From Tritrichomonas musculus (lineage: Eukaryota; Parabasalia; Tritrichomonadida; Tritrichomonadidae), in assembly GCA_039105265.1 (NCBI GenBank), contig JAPFFF010000034.1, positions 1,302,001 through 1,366,000 on the forward strand: a stretch of 64,000 bases of DNA, in the 5' to 3' direction. This document shows, one piece after another, positions 40,936 through 51,376 of the stretch (the first letter of the stretch is position 1; every line of letters begins with the position of its first letter). Made by a program: the position numbers and the translations under genes. Under the pieces are notes generated by a model. It saw only the letters and a program-made list of their open reading frames with translations. It was not told the DNA's origin and made no database searches.

Positions 40936-42577
40936 ATATAACGTATTTCATGAAACTCGTAAAAAAAGTACGTTTTTTATGAAACTCGTAAAAAATAAAC
41001 GTACAAATTTTCAATATAAATTTTTATTATTTATTATTTCCCCAAATTACCTCTTTTATTTATTACTTTAATAATTATATTTGATAAATACATTTATATA
41101 AGAAATATAATAACTAATTATTGCAGTTGGTACCACGCTTGACGTGTAAAAATTTATGATTTTTTTTTCTTATTTTTTAATCAGAATTTTAACAAAATTT
41201 CTTATAGTTTCAATGTTTAAATTCGAAATAGTGAAAAATAAATATATTGAGCTTAATCGTTATTTACACGATGATTGAATAAGTATTTCAAGCCCAATTA
41301 TGAAAAAAATGAAAAATAAATATTATGATTCGCTTAGTATGAATTTTTTTGTTCAAACGATTTTTAAAGCATTTTAATATTTAAATCAAGGTATAGACAA
41401 TAATTTTGACGACCTTTTTTAGCTAATATATGAGGTACAGAGATGATATTTCATCTTTATTTACTCAAAGCGCATTTTAGTTCTACTAGGTTTTTCAATA
41501 TTATGATGGATTTTAATAATAAAATATCAATATTTAATTGCAATTCTTTATTTTACACTTTCTAATTTTGTCGTAGAATTGAAAAAAAATGACAGAAACT
41601 TTGGCTTAGAAATATTTTATAGATTTTTCTATAAAATAATATAATATTTTAAATAATTATACATTGAAACAATTTGGTCGAGTTTTAGAAATAATAAAAC
41701 ATTATGAGTATAATATTATATCTATTCGTTTTTGTTCTACATGAGTTTTATTAATCAACTTTTTGAATGTTCATTCAATTTTTTATTTTTGCTGAAAAGC
41801 ACCTATCCTTTTTTTTATCATGTGTTTTTTTGCTATAATGACAAATATTAATAAGTGTAATGTTTACAAATGCAATTTATTCATAATAATTTATGCTTTT
41901 ATGTGCTAATATATTGATGATCAATAAATTCAAAAAACCACATTAATTACGCTCAGGAATATATTGAATTTGAATGTTATATACAATGTTTATATATATT
42001 TTCTTAGTAATATCCTGTGAAACAGAGAAGAACCAAAATGTGCTTTGAGAAAATAATGATGAAATATCATCTCTGTACCTCATATATTAGCTAAAAAAGG
42101 TCGTCAAAATTATTGTCTATACCTTGATTTAAATATTAAAATGCTTTAAAAATCGTTTGAACAAAAAAATTCATACTAAGCGAATCATAATATTTATTTT
42201 TCATTTTTTTCATAATTGGGCTTGAAATACTTATTCAATCATCGTGTAAATAACGATTAAGCTCAATATATTTATTTTTCACTATTTCGAATTTAAACAT
42301 TGAAACTATAAGAAATTTTGTTAAAATTCTGATTAAAAAATAAGAAAAAAAAATCATAAATTTTTACACGTCAAGCGTGGTACCAACTGCAATAATTAGT
42401 TATTATATTTCTTATATAAATGTATTTATCAAATATAATTATTAAAGTAATAAATAAAAGAGGTAATTTGGGGAAATAATAAATAATAAAAATTTATATT
42501 GAAAATTTGTACGTTTATTTTTTACGAGTTTCATAAAAAACGTACTTTTTTTACGAGTTTCATGAAATACGTTATAT
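40936..42577. mobile_element. Fold-back element with 0.55-kb inverted arms
   Basis: The left arm runs about 40936-41487 and the right arm about 42022-42577. Read against each other they appear identical for some 500 bp, with mismatches only in the innermost ~50 bp. The ends read ATATAACGTATTTCATGAAA. The 0.53-kb centre has no convincing gene. The target duplication is at most 2 bp (TA/AT) and could not be fixed because the end is palindromic. Identity of the arms suggests recent movement or arm-to-arm conversion. Confidence 0.85.
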
Positions 42578-42694
42578 GATATTTATTTAAAAACGAAGTA
42601 TATCAATATATTCAGCAATACTCTTACAATATGCAACACAAATGAATTGATGCATAGCATTTAAAAAGAAAATCTTTTTCAACTTTATTCAGTT

Positions 42695-43836
42695 TTATTC
42701 TTGGCTTGGCTTATTCTGAAATCCAGACAGAAGGTGAACAATTTCTTGAAAATTGCTTTCTTTTGCAAAGTCAATAGCAGTTTTATAAATCATTTCGGTT
42801 TAAATTCCACAAATGATTGAATAATTAAATACCATAAGAATGTTGGATTTAAATGTAATGAATGGCTTCAAATAAAAATGTTTTTGATATTGATATCAAT
42901 GCTTTCTTTCGTTAATAATTCTCGAACTATTTCGGTATGACCTCTAATTGTAGCATAAATCAATGCTGTATTATTAAATATTCGTCTTGAATTCCACAAA
43001 TGATTGAATACTTGAATACCATAAAAAAAATTAGATTTGAATATGATGAATTGCTTCAAATAAAAATGTTTTTGATATTGATATCGATGTCTTTTTTCTT
43101 TAATAATTCTCGAACTATTTCGATATGGCCATTAAGTGCAGCATTAATCAACACTGTATTATTAAATATTCGTCTTGAATTCCACAAATGATTAAATATT
43201 TAAATAACATAAAAAAAAATAGATTTGAATATGATAAATTGCTTCAAATTAAAATGTCTTTGATGGTAACATCAATGTCTTTTTTCTTTAATAATTCTCG
43301 AACTATTTCGGTATGGCCATAAAATGCAGCATAACTCAAAGCTGTATCATTAAATACTCATCTTGAATTCCACAAATAATTGAAATGTTTAAATCATATA
43401 AAAATATTGGATTTGAATATGATGAATTTTTTTCGAATTAAAATGTCTACAATGTTAACATCAATGTCTTTTTTCTTTAATAATTCTCGAGCTATTTCTG
43501 TATTACCATAACGTGCTGCATAAATCAATGCTGTACTGTTAAGTATTAATCTTAAATTCCACAAATGATTGAATATTTAAATTGAATAAAAATGTTGGAA
43601 TTGAATGCGATGAATTGTTTCGATTTAAAATGTCTGTGATGTTAACATCAATATCCTCTTTCTTTAATAATTCTCGAACTATTTCTGTATATCCATTTAT
43701 TGCAGTACAAATCAAGGCTGTATTATTAAATATTCATCTTAAATTCCACAAATGATTGAAGTATTAAAATTACATGAAAATGATTGACTTGAATAAAATG
43801 AATTGTTTCGAATTAAAATGTCATTTAATATGTTAA
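42695..43836 (-). pseudogene. Array of six ankyrin cores downstream of a DUF3447 gene
   Basis: On the minus strand six ankyrin cores follow the DUF3447 gene, spaced 187-189 bp (the conserved CTCG of RELL falls at 42921, 43109, 43297, 43486 and 43673). Five are close copies of NTALIYAAINGHTEIVRELL plus KKKDIDVNI; the last is a divergent cap (YKTAIDFAKESNFQEIVHLL) with its own stop at 42695. All cores are open. The ~85-bp spacers, which once could have encoded a FIIFKSNIFI..FNHLWNSRR linker, carry stops and length changes, so the cores lie in shifting frames. The region may be a decaying repeat tail or a cassette store. Confidence 0.75.
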
Positions 43837-44991
43837 TTATTTAATGAATTTGGTGTTTATATCAATGTTTTTTTGTTGTAAGTAAAGTTTGACGAACAAG
43901 TAATAATTAGAAACGCAAAAGTAAAAAAGAACGTATTTATTTTTCATATTGCTTGGAAAGAAGAAAAAATTGTAATAAAGAAAACTGTATCGATAAAGAT
44001 TCTTATAAACATTGTTATCAATGTTATGTTGTAGTTCTTCCTCTTTAATTTTATTATCAATGATATAATTCGAAATTTCGTTGTGATGACATTTGATAGA
44101 TTCCTCAAGAATTGATTCATAATTATTTCCTGGTTGCGGAACATTGTTATCTTCTAGATATTTGATTAGTTCTGCATTTTGACTATGAATTGCATAGAGC
44201 CAAATATTTGGTTCAAGATCAACACCGTTTATGTGGATGTATTTGACGATGTCGAGAGATCCAAAAAATGCGGCATATTCAATGATTTCAATACTATTCC
44301 TAATCAAAAATATGTTTGTTTCAAAAATAGATTTTTGAATGTTACTTCGAAAAGGCAAATTCAATTTATTAATAAGTGAAATAAATTCATCAATTTCGTT
44401 CTTTCTGATAATTCGATATAATTCCAATTCTCGTTCGCCTTCTCTTCTTTTATCTTTGAAATCTGAAGGAAAATAGGTTGTGATTTTATTTATAAATCTT
44501 TCGTAATTTAATATTTTATTTTGATTTTTATATTTGTCGATGAATTTTTTTGTGAGAAATGGTGAAATTTCTGGCAGAAAATATTCTGAATAATTCAAAT
44601 GTTCATATCTGTCACTTGTTATTAATGAAACAATGCATTCATCAATTATAATTATTTCCGATTCAATAAGAAATAGAAGGATTCGCTTGTTGTATTCAAA
44701 AAATTTGAAAATTTCTGGATTTGAAAAATATTTTCGAATATCATCTTCGAGATATTCTAAGACTTGCTCAATTTTTTTAATAAAATTGCAGTTTCGTCGG
44801 TGATTGACTCCAATTTGGTTTATTAACTTCAATAATAATTGAATCTCTTGCCGACTTTTCGTTATTTGTGAAGTTCTGAGAACTTTCAAAAAATCTTGAT
44901 ATTTTTCTTCTCCATCTGATTCATCTTCAAGGAATATTAGCAAAGATTCCTGAATCTCTTTCAGTTCCTTCGTTAATTGCTCGAAGCTCAT
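43837..44991 (-). CDS. DUF3447 ankyrin-family protein
   Basis: This 384-residue protein is homologous along its length to the gene at 12851-14059. It shares the same helical N-terminus (HRRNCNFIKKIEQVLEYLED is like HRRCHDFFKKIERILQFF) and the DUF3447 core IEYAAFFGSLDIVKYI with NIWLYAIHSQNAELIKYLE and CHHNEISNYI. It stops after a partial ankyrin unit (LYLQQKNIDINTKFIK) with further ankyrin cores lying downstream. The matched arrangement in two diverged genes is notable. The role is probably protein binding; the partner is unknown. Confidence 0.8.
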   Translation of the reverse strand: MSFEQLTKELKEIQESLLIFLEDESDGEEKYQDFLKVLRTSQITKSRQEIQLLLKLINQIGVNHRRNCNFIKKIEQVLEYLEDDIRKYFSNPEIFKFFEYNKRILLFLIESEIIIIDECIVSLITSDRYEHLNYSEYFLPEISPFLTKKFIDKYKNQNKILNYERFINKITTYFPSDFKDKRREGERELELYRIIRKNEIDEFISLINKLNLPFRSNIQKSIFETNIFLIRNSIEIIEYAAFFGSLDIVKYIHINGVDLEPNIWLYAIHSQNAELIKYLEDNNVPQPGNNYESILEESIKCHHNEISNYIIDNKIKEEELQHNIDNNVYKNLYRYSFLYYNFFFFPSNMKNKYVLFYFCVSNYYLFVKLYLQQKNIDINTKFIK

Positions 44992-45239
44992 TTCTATCAG
45001 TAAAAAAATAAATTTTTATTCAATTTATTTGTGATATCTCATTGAATTTAAAATTTTAATTAAATTTTGAATCAAAAAAACGGGTTTTATTGAAAATTTT
45101 TTCTCATTATTTTAATTTTTCAATTTTTTTCTTTCTTTGAAGTGAGATAAAGTTGTCTTTTGGATTCAATGACTTCTTAATGTTTGGAAAATATTTTGGT
45201 TGAAATTAATTTAAAATTAATAAGTCGCATTGATATATT

Positions 45240-45655
45240 AGCTTATTGCAAAATACGGAGAAGTTACAATAGAAATAAAGTTCAGATCACTAATTATACA
45301 AATGCGCATTAGAGAAGCAAATGTAGTTATTTTATTTACTGGTTTAAGCAGAAATCAGGAATGCAAGGAGCTGCAATGGTTTTCTGACATTGTTATTATA
45401 ATCAAAAGTGGAGAAAGCATGGTTTGAAACTCTTTGTGACATCAATCAATGATCTAAGCACCGTAGATCATGTGTTCAAATAGATCGTTGATTACTTGGT
45501 TTCTCTATCAAAATAAAATTTTACATATGTGATGTCATAAATAAAGTTTTTGCCAAATATTATAGCTAATTATTTCATGTTCAATTGTAGATGTAAACAT
45601 AAAATCGGCGGACTGTGCAAGAACTTTACAATCAATTTAATTACCTGAAAAAATC
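45240..45655 (+). pseudogene. Rab GTPase relic, middle to C-terminal part
   Basis: On the plus strand, pieces of a Rab GTPase follow in order: KFRSLI..MRIREANVVILF (the helix after switch II and the following strand), SRNQECKELQWFSDIV, a VTSINDLS segment in the place of NKxD, and ANYFMFNCRCKHKIGGL like the YFExSAK...IxxLF end. They are split by stops (for example at 45425) and frame changes. The P-loop part is absent. This is a dead host gene copy, separate from the relic at 19.1 kb. Confidence 0.6.
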
Positions 45656-46024
45656 ATTAAAAATTAAATTTAATGACAAAAAATGGATATATTCCAACTT
45701 ATTATGTAAAAAAATCAAATCAAATTAAATTTTATAACTGATATTTGAAGTAATCAGTTAAAAATTTTAATACTTTAAATAATTTTCAATATTGATAACC
45801 GATCTTTTATTCATTATTGATATCAGAGATAAAATTTTTGATTTGATATTGATATCAGAAAAATAGATCAATTATAGATAAATCGAGTCTTAACAAGCCT
45901 ATTTGTGTATTTTATTTTATAAATCGATTTATAAAATATACTCTCATTTAAAAAAAAAAAACTAGATGTACTTTAAGTTTGTATATATTAAAATAGAAAA
46001 TCATATTCCATTATGATTAATTTA

Positions 46025-46264
46025 TTAATATATAATTTTCGGGAAAATAAAAATGGCACCTAAAACAAACAATGTAAAAAATAAATGTAAAGGAATATCA
46101 CCACAAGAACAAATATGGACGCAAAACATCATGGTATTAAGCATGAGCATTCCCAAAATAATGAATATAATCATAATGAATGAGCCGGGGTTCTCAGCAA
46201 TAAGAATTGGGATAGAAAAAAACCAAATTAAAAAAACTGCAAAGGTATCATTGTTTTTAGCCAT
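46025..46264 (-). CDS. Small hydrophobic membrane protein
   Basis: This 79-residue protein begins MAKNNDTFAVFLIWFFSIPI and contains three hydrophobic stretches separated by short polar turns, with a Cys pair (HICSCGD) between the last two. The minus-strand reading gives a membrane-like protein while the opposite strand gives only a shadow frame. An initiator-like TCATA lies about 24-30 nt before the ATG. No family recognised. It could also be a chance frame in AT-rich DNA, since Phe/Ile/Leu runs arise easily. Confidence 0.45.
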   Translation of the reverse strand: MAKNNDTFAVFLIWFFSIPILIAENPGSFIMIIFIILGMLMLNTMMFCVHICSCGDIPLHLFFTLFVLGAIFIFPKIIY

Positions 46265-46572
46265 GTATTTATTAAAATGTTTTTAAAATATGATATGTTT
46301 TAAAATTTTCAAAAATTGTGCCAGAAAAAGCATGTCAATAAATTTGTATATTTTATTGACTTTCTGTGGAATTCAATTGAAACTTAATCTGTGCCATGAT
46401 TATCGATGAGGTTTATCTATAAAATTTAAATAAAACATAGGTAAAAATATATGTATTTAAAGGAATTGAATAATGAATCTGTACCATGATTATGAGGTTG
46501 AATTATAAAAAATGTTCAATACCCGCTCTTTGCCTGAATTATTTTTTCATTAATTTTGGCTGAATATATGTA
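46265..46572. other. Intergenic with a short direct repeat
   Basis: A repeat of about 25 bp around AATCTGTRCCATGATTAT occurs near 46388 and 46476. Nothing else was recognised. Confidence 0.45.
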
Positions 46573-46839
46573 CATTCAAATTCACTGTCCACTTTTTGAA
46601 AAGAGCTCATGACATCAACATTTGATAGCCATCTGTCCTTTCGGGTTGCAATTTTTACCGAGTCTTACCGCCACCTGCGGGGTCTCGGCTCTGCCTCGCT
46701 GCCGCTCGGCTGCGCTCGACGCCCGCTAGGCGGTATGTAGACTTCGGTGAAAAATATGTAAAAATGAAAGGACAAATATGCATTCAAAATATTGAGGTCA
46801 TTTTGCTTCTTACCAAAAAGTGGACGGTGAATTTGAATG
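46573..46839. mobile_element. Miniature inverted-repeat element with GC-rich hairpin centre
   Basis: Inverted ends of about 25 bp (ATTCAAATTCACTGTCC plus ACTTTTTG, with one mismatch between sides) enclose a second inverted pair (GTCCTTTC..., ACCGA.GTCT..TACCGCC). At the core is a GC-rich block at about 46655-46745 of GCTCGGCTGCGCTCG-like words. The whole can fold into one long stem. No target duplication was confirmed. No coding sequence. Confidence 0.8.
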
Positions 46840-47468
46840 ATTCATTTACTTTAATGACTTTAAATATAAAACTCAAATTATAAAAAAAAATTATGTTATT
46901 TATAAAACTGAATGTAAATGAAATTAAGAATTAAAATTTTTGAGAATTCCAAAATCCCGAATTTGGAAAAAGTTTGATTTTAATGGAATTTCAGAAATAT
47001 AATAAACTGTAAAACATTGGAAAATATCGTACAAAATACTATCCGATATCACTTAAAGTAAACTTTTTGAATAAAAAATTTTTTTTATTCAACAACATTC
47101 AATTTTTAATTTATGTTTATCTATATAATATTGTGATATTTTTTAAACATTTATAAAATAATTAACTTTATATAATAAATTAATATATTAATTAAAAAAA
47201 ATAAAATGCTTTTTTATTAGTAGTATTGATCTGTAAAGGCATTAGCAAATTTATTAAAATTGTTTGTCTACAATAACCTGAATAGACTTCAAGAAATCTT
47301 CTTTTTTATTTTCAGCCTCATTAATTTATTTTTAAAGGAATAAATATCTAGATTAATAAAACGAACAATTTTTTTTTATTAAAAAAATTTTACCTCTCAA
47401 TATTGAAGGTGGCATTGAAATTTTCAATGGTTTATATGATTTTGAGAGGTTAAGTTTATGAATAAAAT
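46840..47468. other. Intergenic, AT-rich
   Basis: It holds one AACTTTTTGAAT word (47061-47072), located at the 3' side of the next gene, and no recognised gene. Confidence 0.5.
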
Positions 47469-49163
47469 TTATATTGATTCCTTGATATAACCAAAAAACT
47501 CAATGTTTTTCAAAACCAATACGTAAGGAGTTGTGTCATTGTTACTTTTCCCTTGTGCGATCAATTTAATTGAGCTCACAAACGGCTTGTCACCGATATT
47601 AACCGTTATCTCTGTATTAAATTTAGTGATTTCGCTTGAATTATTAACATCATCCAGAACAACTTCTTGTTTGCTTTCAGTTACTCCTTTGAGTGTCCAA
47701 CTATTGATGTAAAAATCGCCACTTTTTGTGCCCAACGTCAGCTTGTATTTGTTGATTTTTACAAGCAACTTATTGAAATCAATCTTGATGAATGAATTCT
47801 CAACATATTTTGAATGCCAGTAATTGTTCTTCCAATTAGAGTCAATAATATTTGGCAATTTTTTTGCCCATAAATCGTCATAAGAATTCCCTTCAATTTT
47901 AATTACGCCGATGTTCGCTGGATTGCTTTTGTACTTGTCAAACAAATAATAAAAGATTCCGTCTGGACAACTCTGCACTTGAAACTTTGGATCTTCAATG
48001 CTTGACATTTTTAGATCCAAAATTTCAATCACTTTTTCCGTCTTCTTTATTCTGAAATTTTGTTCATTTTCATTAGCTTCAACACTCATAATTCTTGATT
48101 CAAACGATTCATCTTTTTTAGCTGAATCTCCCATAAAAGCCTCAACTTTTTCTATTCTCTTGATGCTTTCAAACAAAAAATTATTTGTCTCATCAACTTT
48201 TGTGTCTAAATCGTGAACTTTTGTGTCAGTCTCTTGAACTTTTTTGTTTAAATCGTGAACTTTTGCGTTTGTCTCTTGAACTTTTGCGTTTGTCTCTTGA
48301 ACTTTTGCGTTTGTCTTGTCAATTTCTTGTTGAAAAAAATCTTCATTTCTTTTTATTTGTTTTTCAAGATCATCAATTTTTCCTAGTAATTTTTGCTCAT
48401 TTGAAATGAGTAATTCAATTTTTTCTCTGGAATGACGTGGCTGAAAAAATTCAATTGAATTTTCGGTTTGAAACAACTCTTCAATTTCTTCATGCGTCAT
48501 CTCGCAGTAGTCGAGGCAGCCAGGCAAGAGGAGAAGATTTTCTCGCTCTTCAAGTTCCAGTTCTTCACTCATTTTCATCTTTATCATTGAAATAACAAAT
48601 GAAAATAGAAGGTGGTGATCGTTAATGACGCGTTTTGGTGAATTCAAAATTCTATTCAATTTTTTCAGAGGTATTTTATGCATATTTCCGTTTTGTAGAC
48701 CTGCATCGAGGTTTTTAGCAATTAATTCTTCTTTAAAAAAGTCGAACTTTTCATTATTTTCGGTGGTGACCGTTAAAACCGTTTGGTTTGTTATATCATT
48801 AATCATTGAATTAATATCTGGTCTTTGTTTAATAAATTCTTGTATCTGGTCGTATAGATCATTGAATTGGTATTTTTGGCTGAGATAATTATAGGTTTTG
48901 TAATTGTTTTCGTCAATATCGATCTCTTTTGTGTATGTTGAATTAATAAAATTCGCAAAAAGGTCAAAAGGTACATGTTCATGAATGTAAATCGATTTCA
49001 TCTCATGTATTTCTTTACTTCTCTTCTGAAAATATTGAAGAGATTCTAAAAATGTATCAATTGGGGAGGTAATTTTGTAAAGTTGTTTATGTAAGTCTTC
49101 ATAAATGATTGTTATGTATTCTGGGGTAGCTTTTGGCTGTAATTTGATTTTATAACTCTTCAT
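47469..49163 (-). CDS. BTB-like / coiled-coil / F5-8C (discoidin) domain protein
   Basis: This 564-residue protein has a BTB/BACK-like helical region in the N-terminal ~240 residues (FDLFANFINSTYTKEIDI..NYKTYNYLSQKYQFNDL). A coiled coil (about 250-395) includes consecutive heptads TNAKVQE, TNAKVQE, TNAKVHD. The C-terminal domain (about 400-560) is discoidin-like: NIIDSNWKNNYWHSK.ENSFIKIDF, SWTLKGVTESK and FVSSIKLIAQG. This domain order is a large trichomonad family of intracellular proteins, probably substrate adaptors or scaffolds; the discoidin domain may bind glycans or lipids. There is no signal peptide. Upstream lie ATTCAAAAAGTT at 49247-49258 and TCATAAT about 45 nt before the ATG. The stop forms TAAA. 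Confidence 0.85.
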   Translation of the reverse strand: MKSYKIKLQPKATPEYITIIYEDLHKQLYKITSPIDTFLESLQYFQKRSKEIHEMKSIYIHEHVPFDLFANFINSTYTKEIDIDENNYKTYNYLSQKYQFNDLYDQIQEFIKQRPDINSMINDITNQTVLTVTTENNEKFDFFKEELIAKNLDAGLQNGNMHKIPLKKLNRILNSPKRVINDHHLLFSFVISMIKMKMSEELELEERENLLLLPGCLDYCEMTHEEIEELFQTENSIEFFQPRHSREKIELLISNEQKLLGKIDDLEKQIKRNEDFFQQEIDKTNAKVQETNAKVQETNAKVHDLNKKVQETDTKVHDLDTKVDETNNFLFESIKRIEKVEAFMGDSAKKDESFESRIMSVEANENEQNFRIKKTEKVIEILDLKMSSIEDPKFQVQSCPDGIFYYLFDKYKSNPANIGVIKIEGNSYDDLWAKKLPNIIDSNWKNNYWHSKYVENSFIKIDFNKLLVKINKYKLTLGTKSGDFYINSWTLKGVTESKQEVVLDDVNNSSEITKFNTEITVNIGDKPFVSSIKLIAQGKSNNDTTPYVLVLKNIEFFGYIKESI

Positions 49164-49630
49164 TGATTCCTCTCAAAAAAGCTTATATATAGTAGCTTCT
49201 CAATTATGAAAAATTCATTCAAAAAAATTGTGAAAAAAAAAATGCAATTCAAAAAGTTATAAGTAAACAATAGAAAATATAAAAATCTTTTTTTTTTTTT
49301 TGAGCAAAACTGATAATTTCATTGAGTAGTTTCTTATTCTTGAGTATTGGGTAAAATTTGGTATTTTTGATTGAGATATGGTTAAAATATATATATATAT
49401 TTGAATAGTATTTTAGGTCAAATTATATACTAATTTGTATTGTTTAAAAGGTAAAAAAGTATTTTAATGCATACTTTGTGATTTCCTGCAGCTTTTGCTG
49501 AGTTATTGATGAAATTCGAATAAAAAGAATGGAAAATATGATTTTGAGAGAAAATTTTATAAAATTTTTAAAATGAGAAGAAATGTTTTGTGTCAAAATA
49601 ATTGAGGGATAAAAATTTTTAAATTTTTAA
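49164..49630. other. Intergenic promoter region
   Basis: Upstream of the BTB/discoidin gene. It contains the 12-mer at 49247 and a short (AT)n run near 49390. No gene was recognised. Confidence 0.5.
49247..49258. promoter_or_regulatory. ATTCAAAAAGTT word
   Basis: An exact copy of the 12-mer 84 bp upstream of the BTB/discoidin gene. The function is inferred. Confidence 0.4.
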
Positions 49631-50149
49631 CTTGGCTTTTGTATCCAGTGAACTGAGTGTCCATTTTCGACTTTTTGTAAAAAGCTGTCACTTTTTGTGG
49701 ACATAAAACTGCTTTTTTATTTAGTATTTTATTCAAAGATTTGTGTTGAAGTATCCAAATAATATTTTATTGGATACTTTATTTTTACTTTAATAAACTC
49801 ATTAATATCAGAAAAAAAGCAATAATAAATGTCTTAAACACCTACTATTCTTAATTTTTAAAAAACCTCTCAAATATGAGTTATAAACTTTTCAAATTCA
49901 CTAAGAATAATTTTGACCAAGAAGATCAACATTTGAAATAAAATTCAATGTAAATTTGGAGCGATATAATTGGTCAAACGAAATATACATTCAAAATAAT
50001 CAATGAAAATTGAAAGGTGTATCCAAGATTGAATGAAAGTGTCAATTTTGGCTATTTTGGATCCTCAAATTCTCTCAAAAAATAACGAACAAAAATGAGT
50101 ATCCATTGGATACTTTTTGAATACAAACTCGTTTGGACACAAAAGCCTA
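49631..50149. mobile_element. Short terminal-inverted-repeat element, copy 2
   Basis: It is near-identical to 40135-40660 over its full length, in the same orientation, with the same ends TTGGCTTTTGTATCCA and inverted TAGGCTTTTGTGTCCA. The few differences are small indels and substitutions. Flanking 9-mers match only partly, so the target duplication has drifted or is absent. Confidence 0.88.
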
Positions 50150-50962
50150 GATTTAATAATAATTGAATTGCTAAATTTTTTTCAATCAGATATAATTATC
50201 TCGATAAATTATAGGATTTTTAATTTTTTATTACAATTTTGAATTGATATACATTTCATATATGATATATGTTTATTTAAAATAATCATTCGATGATTAA
50301 AAAATGGTGTCATATTTAATATTCAAAAAGTTTTAATTTTGACTTATTAAAAACTTTAAAATAACTCTTTTTTATATAAAAGTCAAAAAACCTTTCAATG
50401 CTTTTTCTGATATATTGTAAATATTACAATGTTCAAGAAGTAAAATTTTAATTTTTCATATTTCCATTTTGCCCAAAAATTAGTTTTCGTTTTTAATTGA
50501 ATGTTCATTTAAAATCTGATAACTCAATTGAATTCAAAGTCATAAAAATTCAAAGTGTGCCAATTCCCAAAACAATCATAAAGTATTGCCATTACTTGAA
50601 ATTAATAAATGTGCGATATAATAAAAATGTTATAAAAAAACTTTACATCACTTTATTTGAAAAAGTGTTGAGTGGAAAATTTTAAGAATTTTTAAAAATT
50701 GAATTGAAGTTGCCAAAATTGAATATAAAAATTTTAGTTATAAAGATGCCTTAATTTTCCATTTAAAAAGTTTAAAATTTTTGTTTTCAATGTGTCATGT
50801 AATTATTTTGTCACTATTAATCATAAAACGGAAATAAATAGTATTCAAAAAGTTGATAATAAAAAGATTGTTGATATTTGTTTTTGGTTTTCTTTACTAA
50901 TATTATTATAAAATAATACAAATATTATATACATCCATTTTTCATAATATATTAATAACAAT
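50150..50962. other. Intergenic, AT-rich
   Basis: It contains ATTCAAAAAGTT at 50321 and 50843. A plus-strand frame at about 50497-50685 is low-complexity and not convincing. Confidence 0.45.
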
Positions 50963-51376
50963 TTAAGCTGGAATTGGAGGTAACATATGAAATGATAGTC
51001 TATTTGTTTTCAAAAAGTCATTTGCATCTTTGTTTTTGTTTAAGCCATTCAAAAACAAATTTAAATTATCTGATTCTATATGAAGCATGGTCTTTTCTTT
51101 CTTAAGTTTGTTTTGGTTGAAAGTATCAAAAGAATTATCCATTTTTGTTACAGATAAGCTTTCCAAATTATCGATAGATGTGCTTGGTGTCATTGTAAGC
51201 GTCTCATCAGATTCATGTAGCAAGTTTGCTTTGATGTTAAACTTTTCTTTATTACCAATGAATGTTGACTTTCCACGATTATCAATTGAAAAGAATAATA
51301 CTTCTCCATTTGGTTCTTCAAGCATAACGGTGGAAGCTATTCCTTTTCTTGATGGCCTTCCCATTTTCTTAAACAT
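50963..51376 (-). CDS. Small protein with AT-hook-like N-terminus
   Basis: This 137-residue protein starts MFKKMGRPSRKGIASTVMLE. The GRPSRK stretch resembles an AT-hook or basic patch that can contact the DNA minor groove. The rest is polar, Ser/Thr/Asn/Asp-rich and probably disordered, ending LPPIPA. No family recognised. Support for a real gene is that its composition is higher in complexity than its surroundings. Initiator-like TCATT words lie within 20 nt of the ATG, an AACTTTTTGAAT word lies 60 bp upstream, and the stop forms TAAA. It could be a small nuclear regulator; this is inference. Confidence 0.6.
   Translation of the reverse strand: MFKKMGRPSRKGIASTVMLEEPNGEVLFFSIDNRGKSTFIGNKEKFNIKANLLHESDETLTMTPSTSIDNLESLSVTKMDNSFDTFNQNKLKKEKTMLHIESDNLNLFLNGLNKNKDANDFLKTNRLSFHMLPPIPA

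Noticed and set aside
42695-43836. Spacers between ankyrin cores as ordinary spliceosomal introns
   Set aside because: No GTATGT-type donor or ACTAAC-like branch/acceptor motif was found at the junctions by eye, though a TACAG before the cores first suggested an acceptor.
46053-46286. 77-codon plus-strand frame
   Set aside because: The opposite strand gives the more plausible small membrane protein with an initiator-like word.
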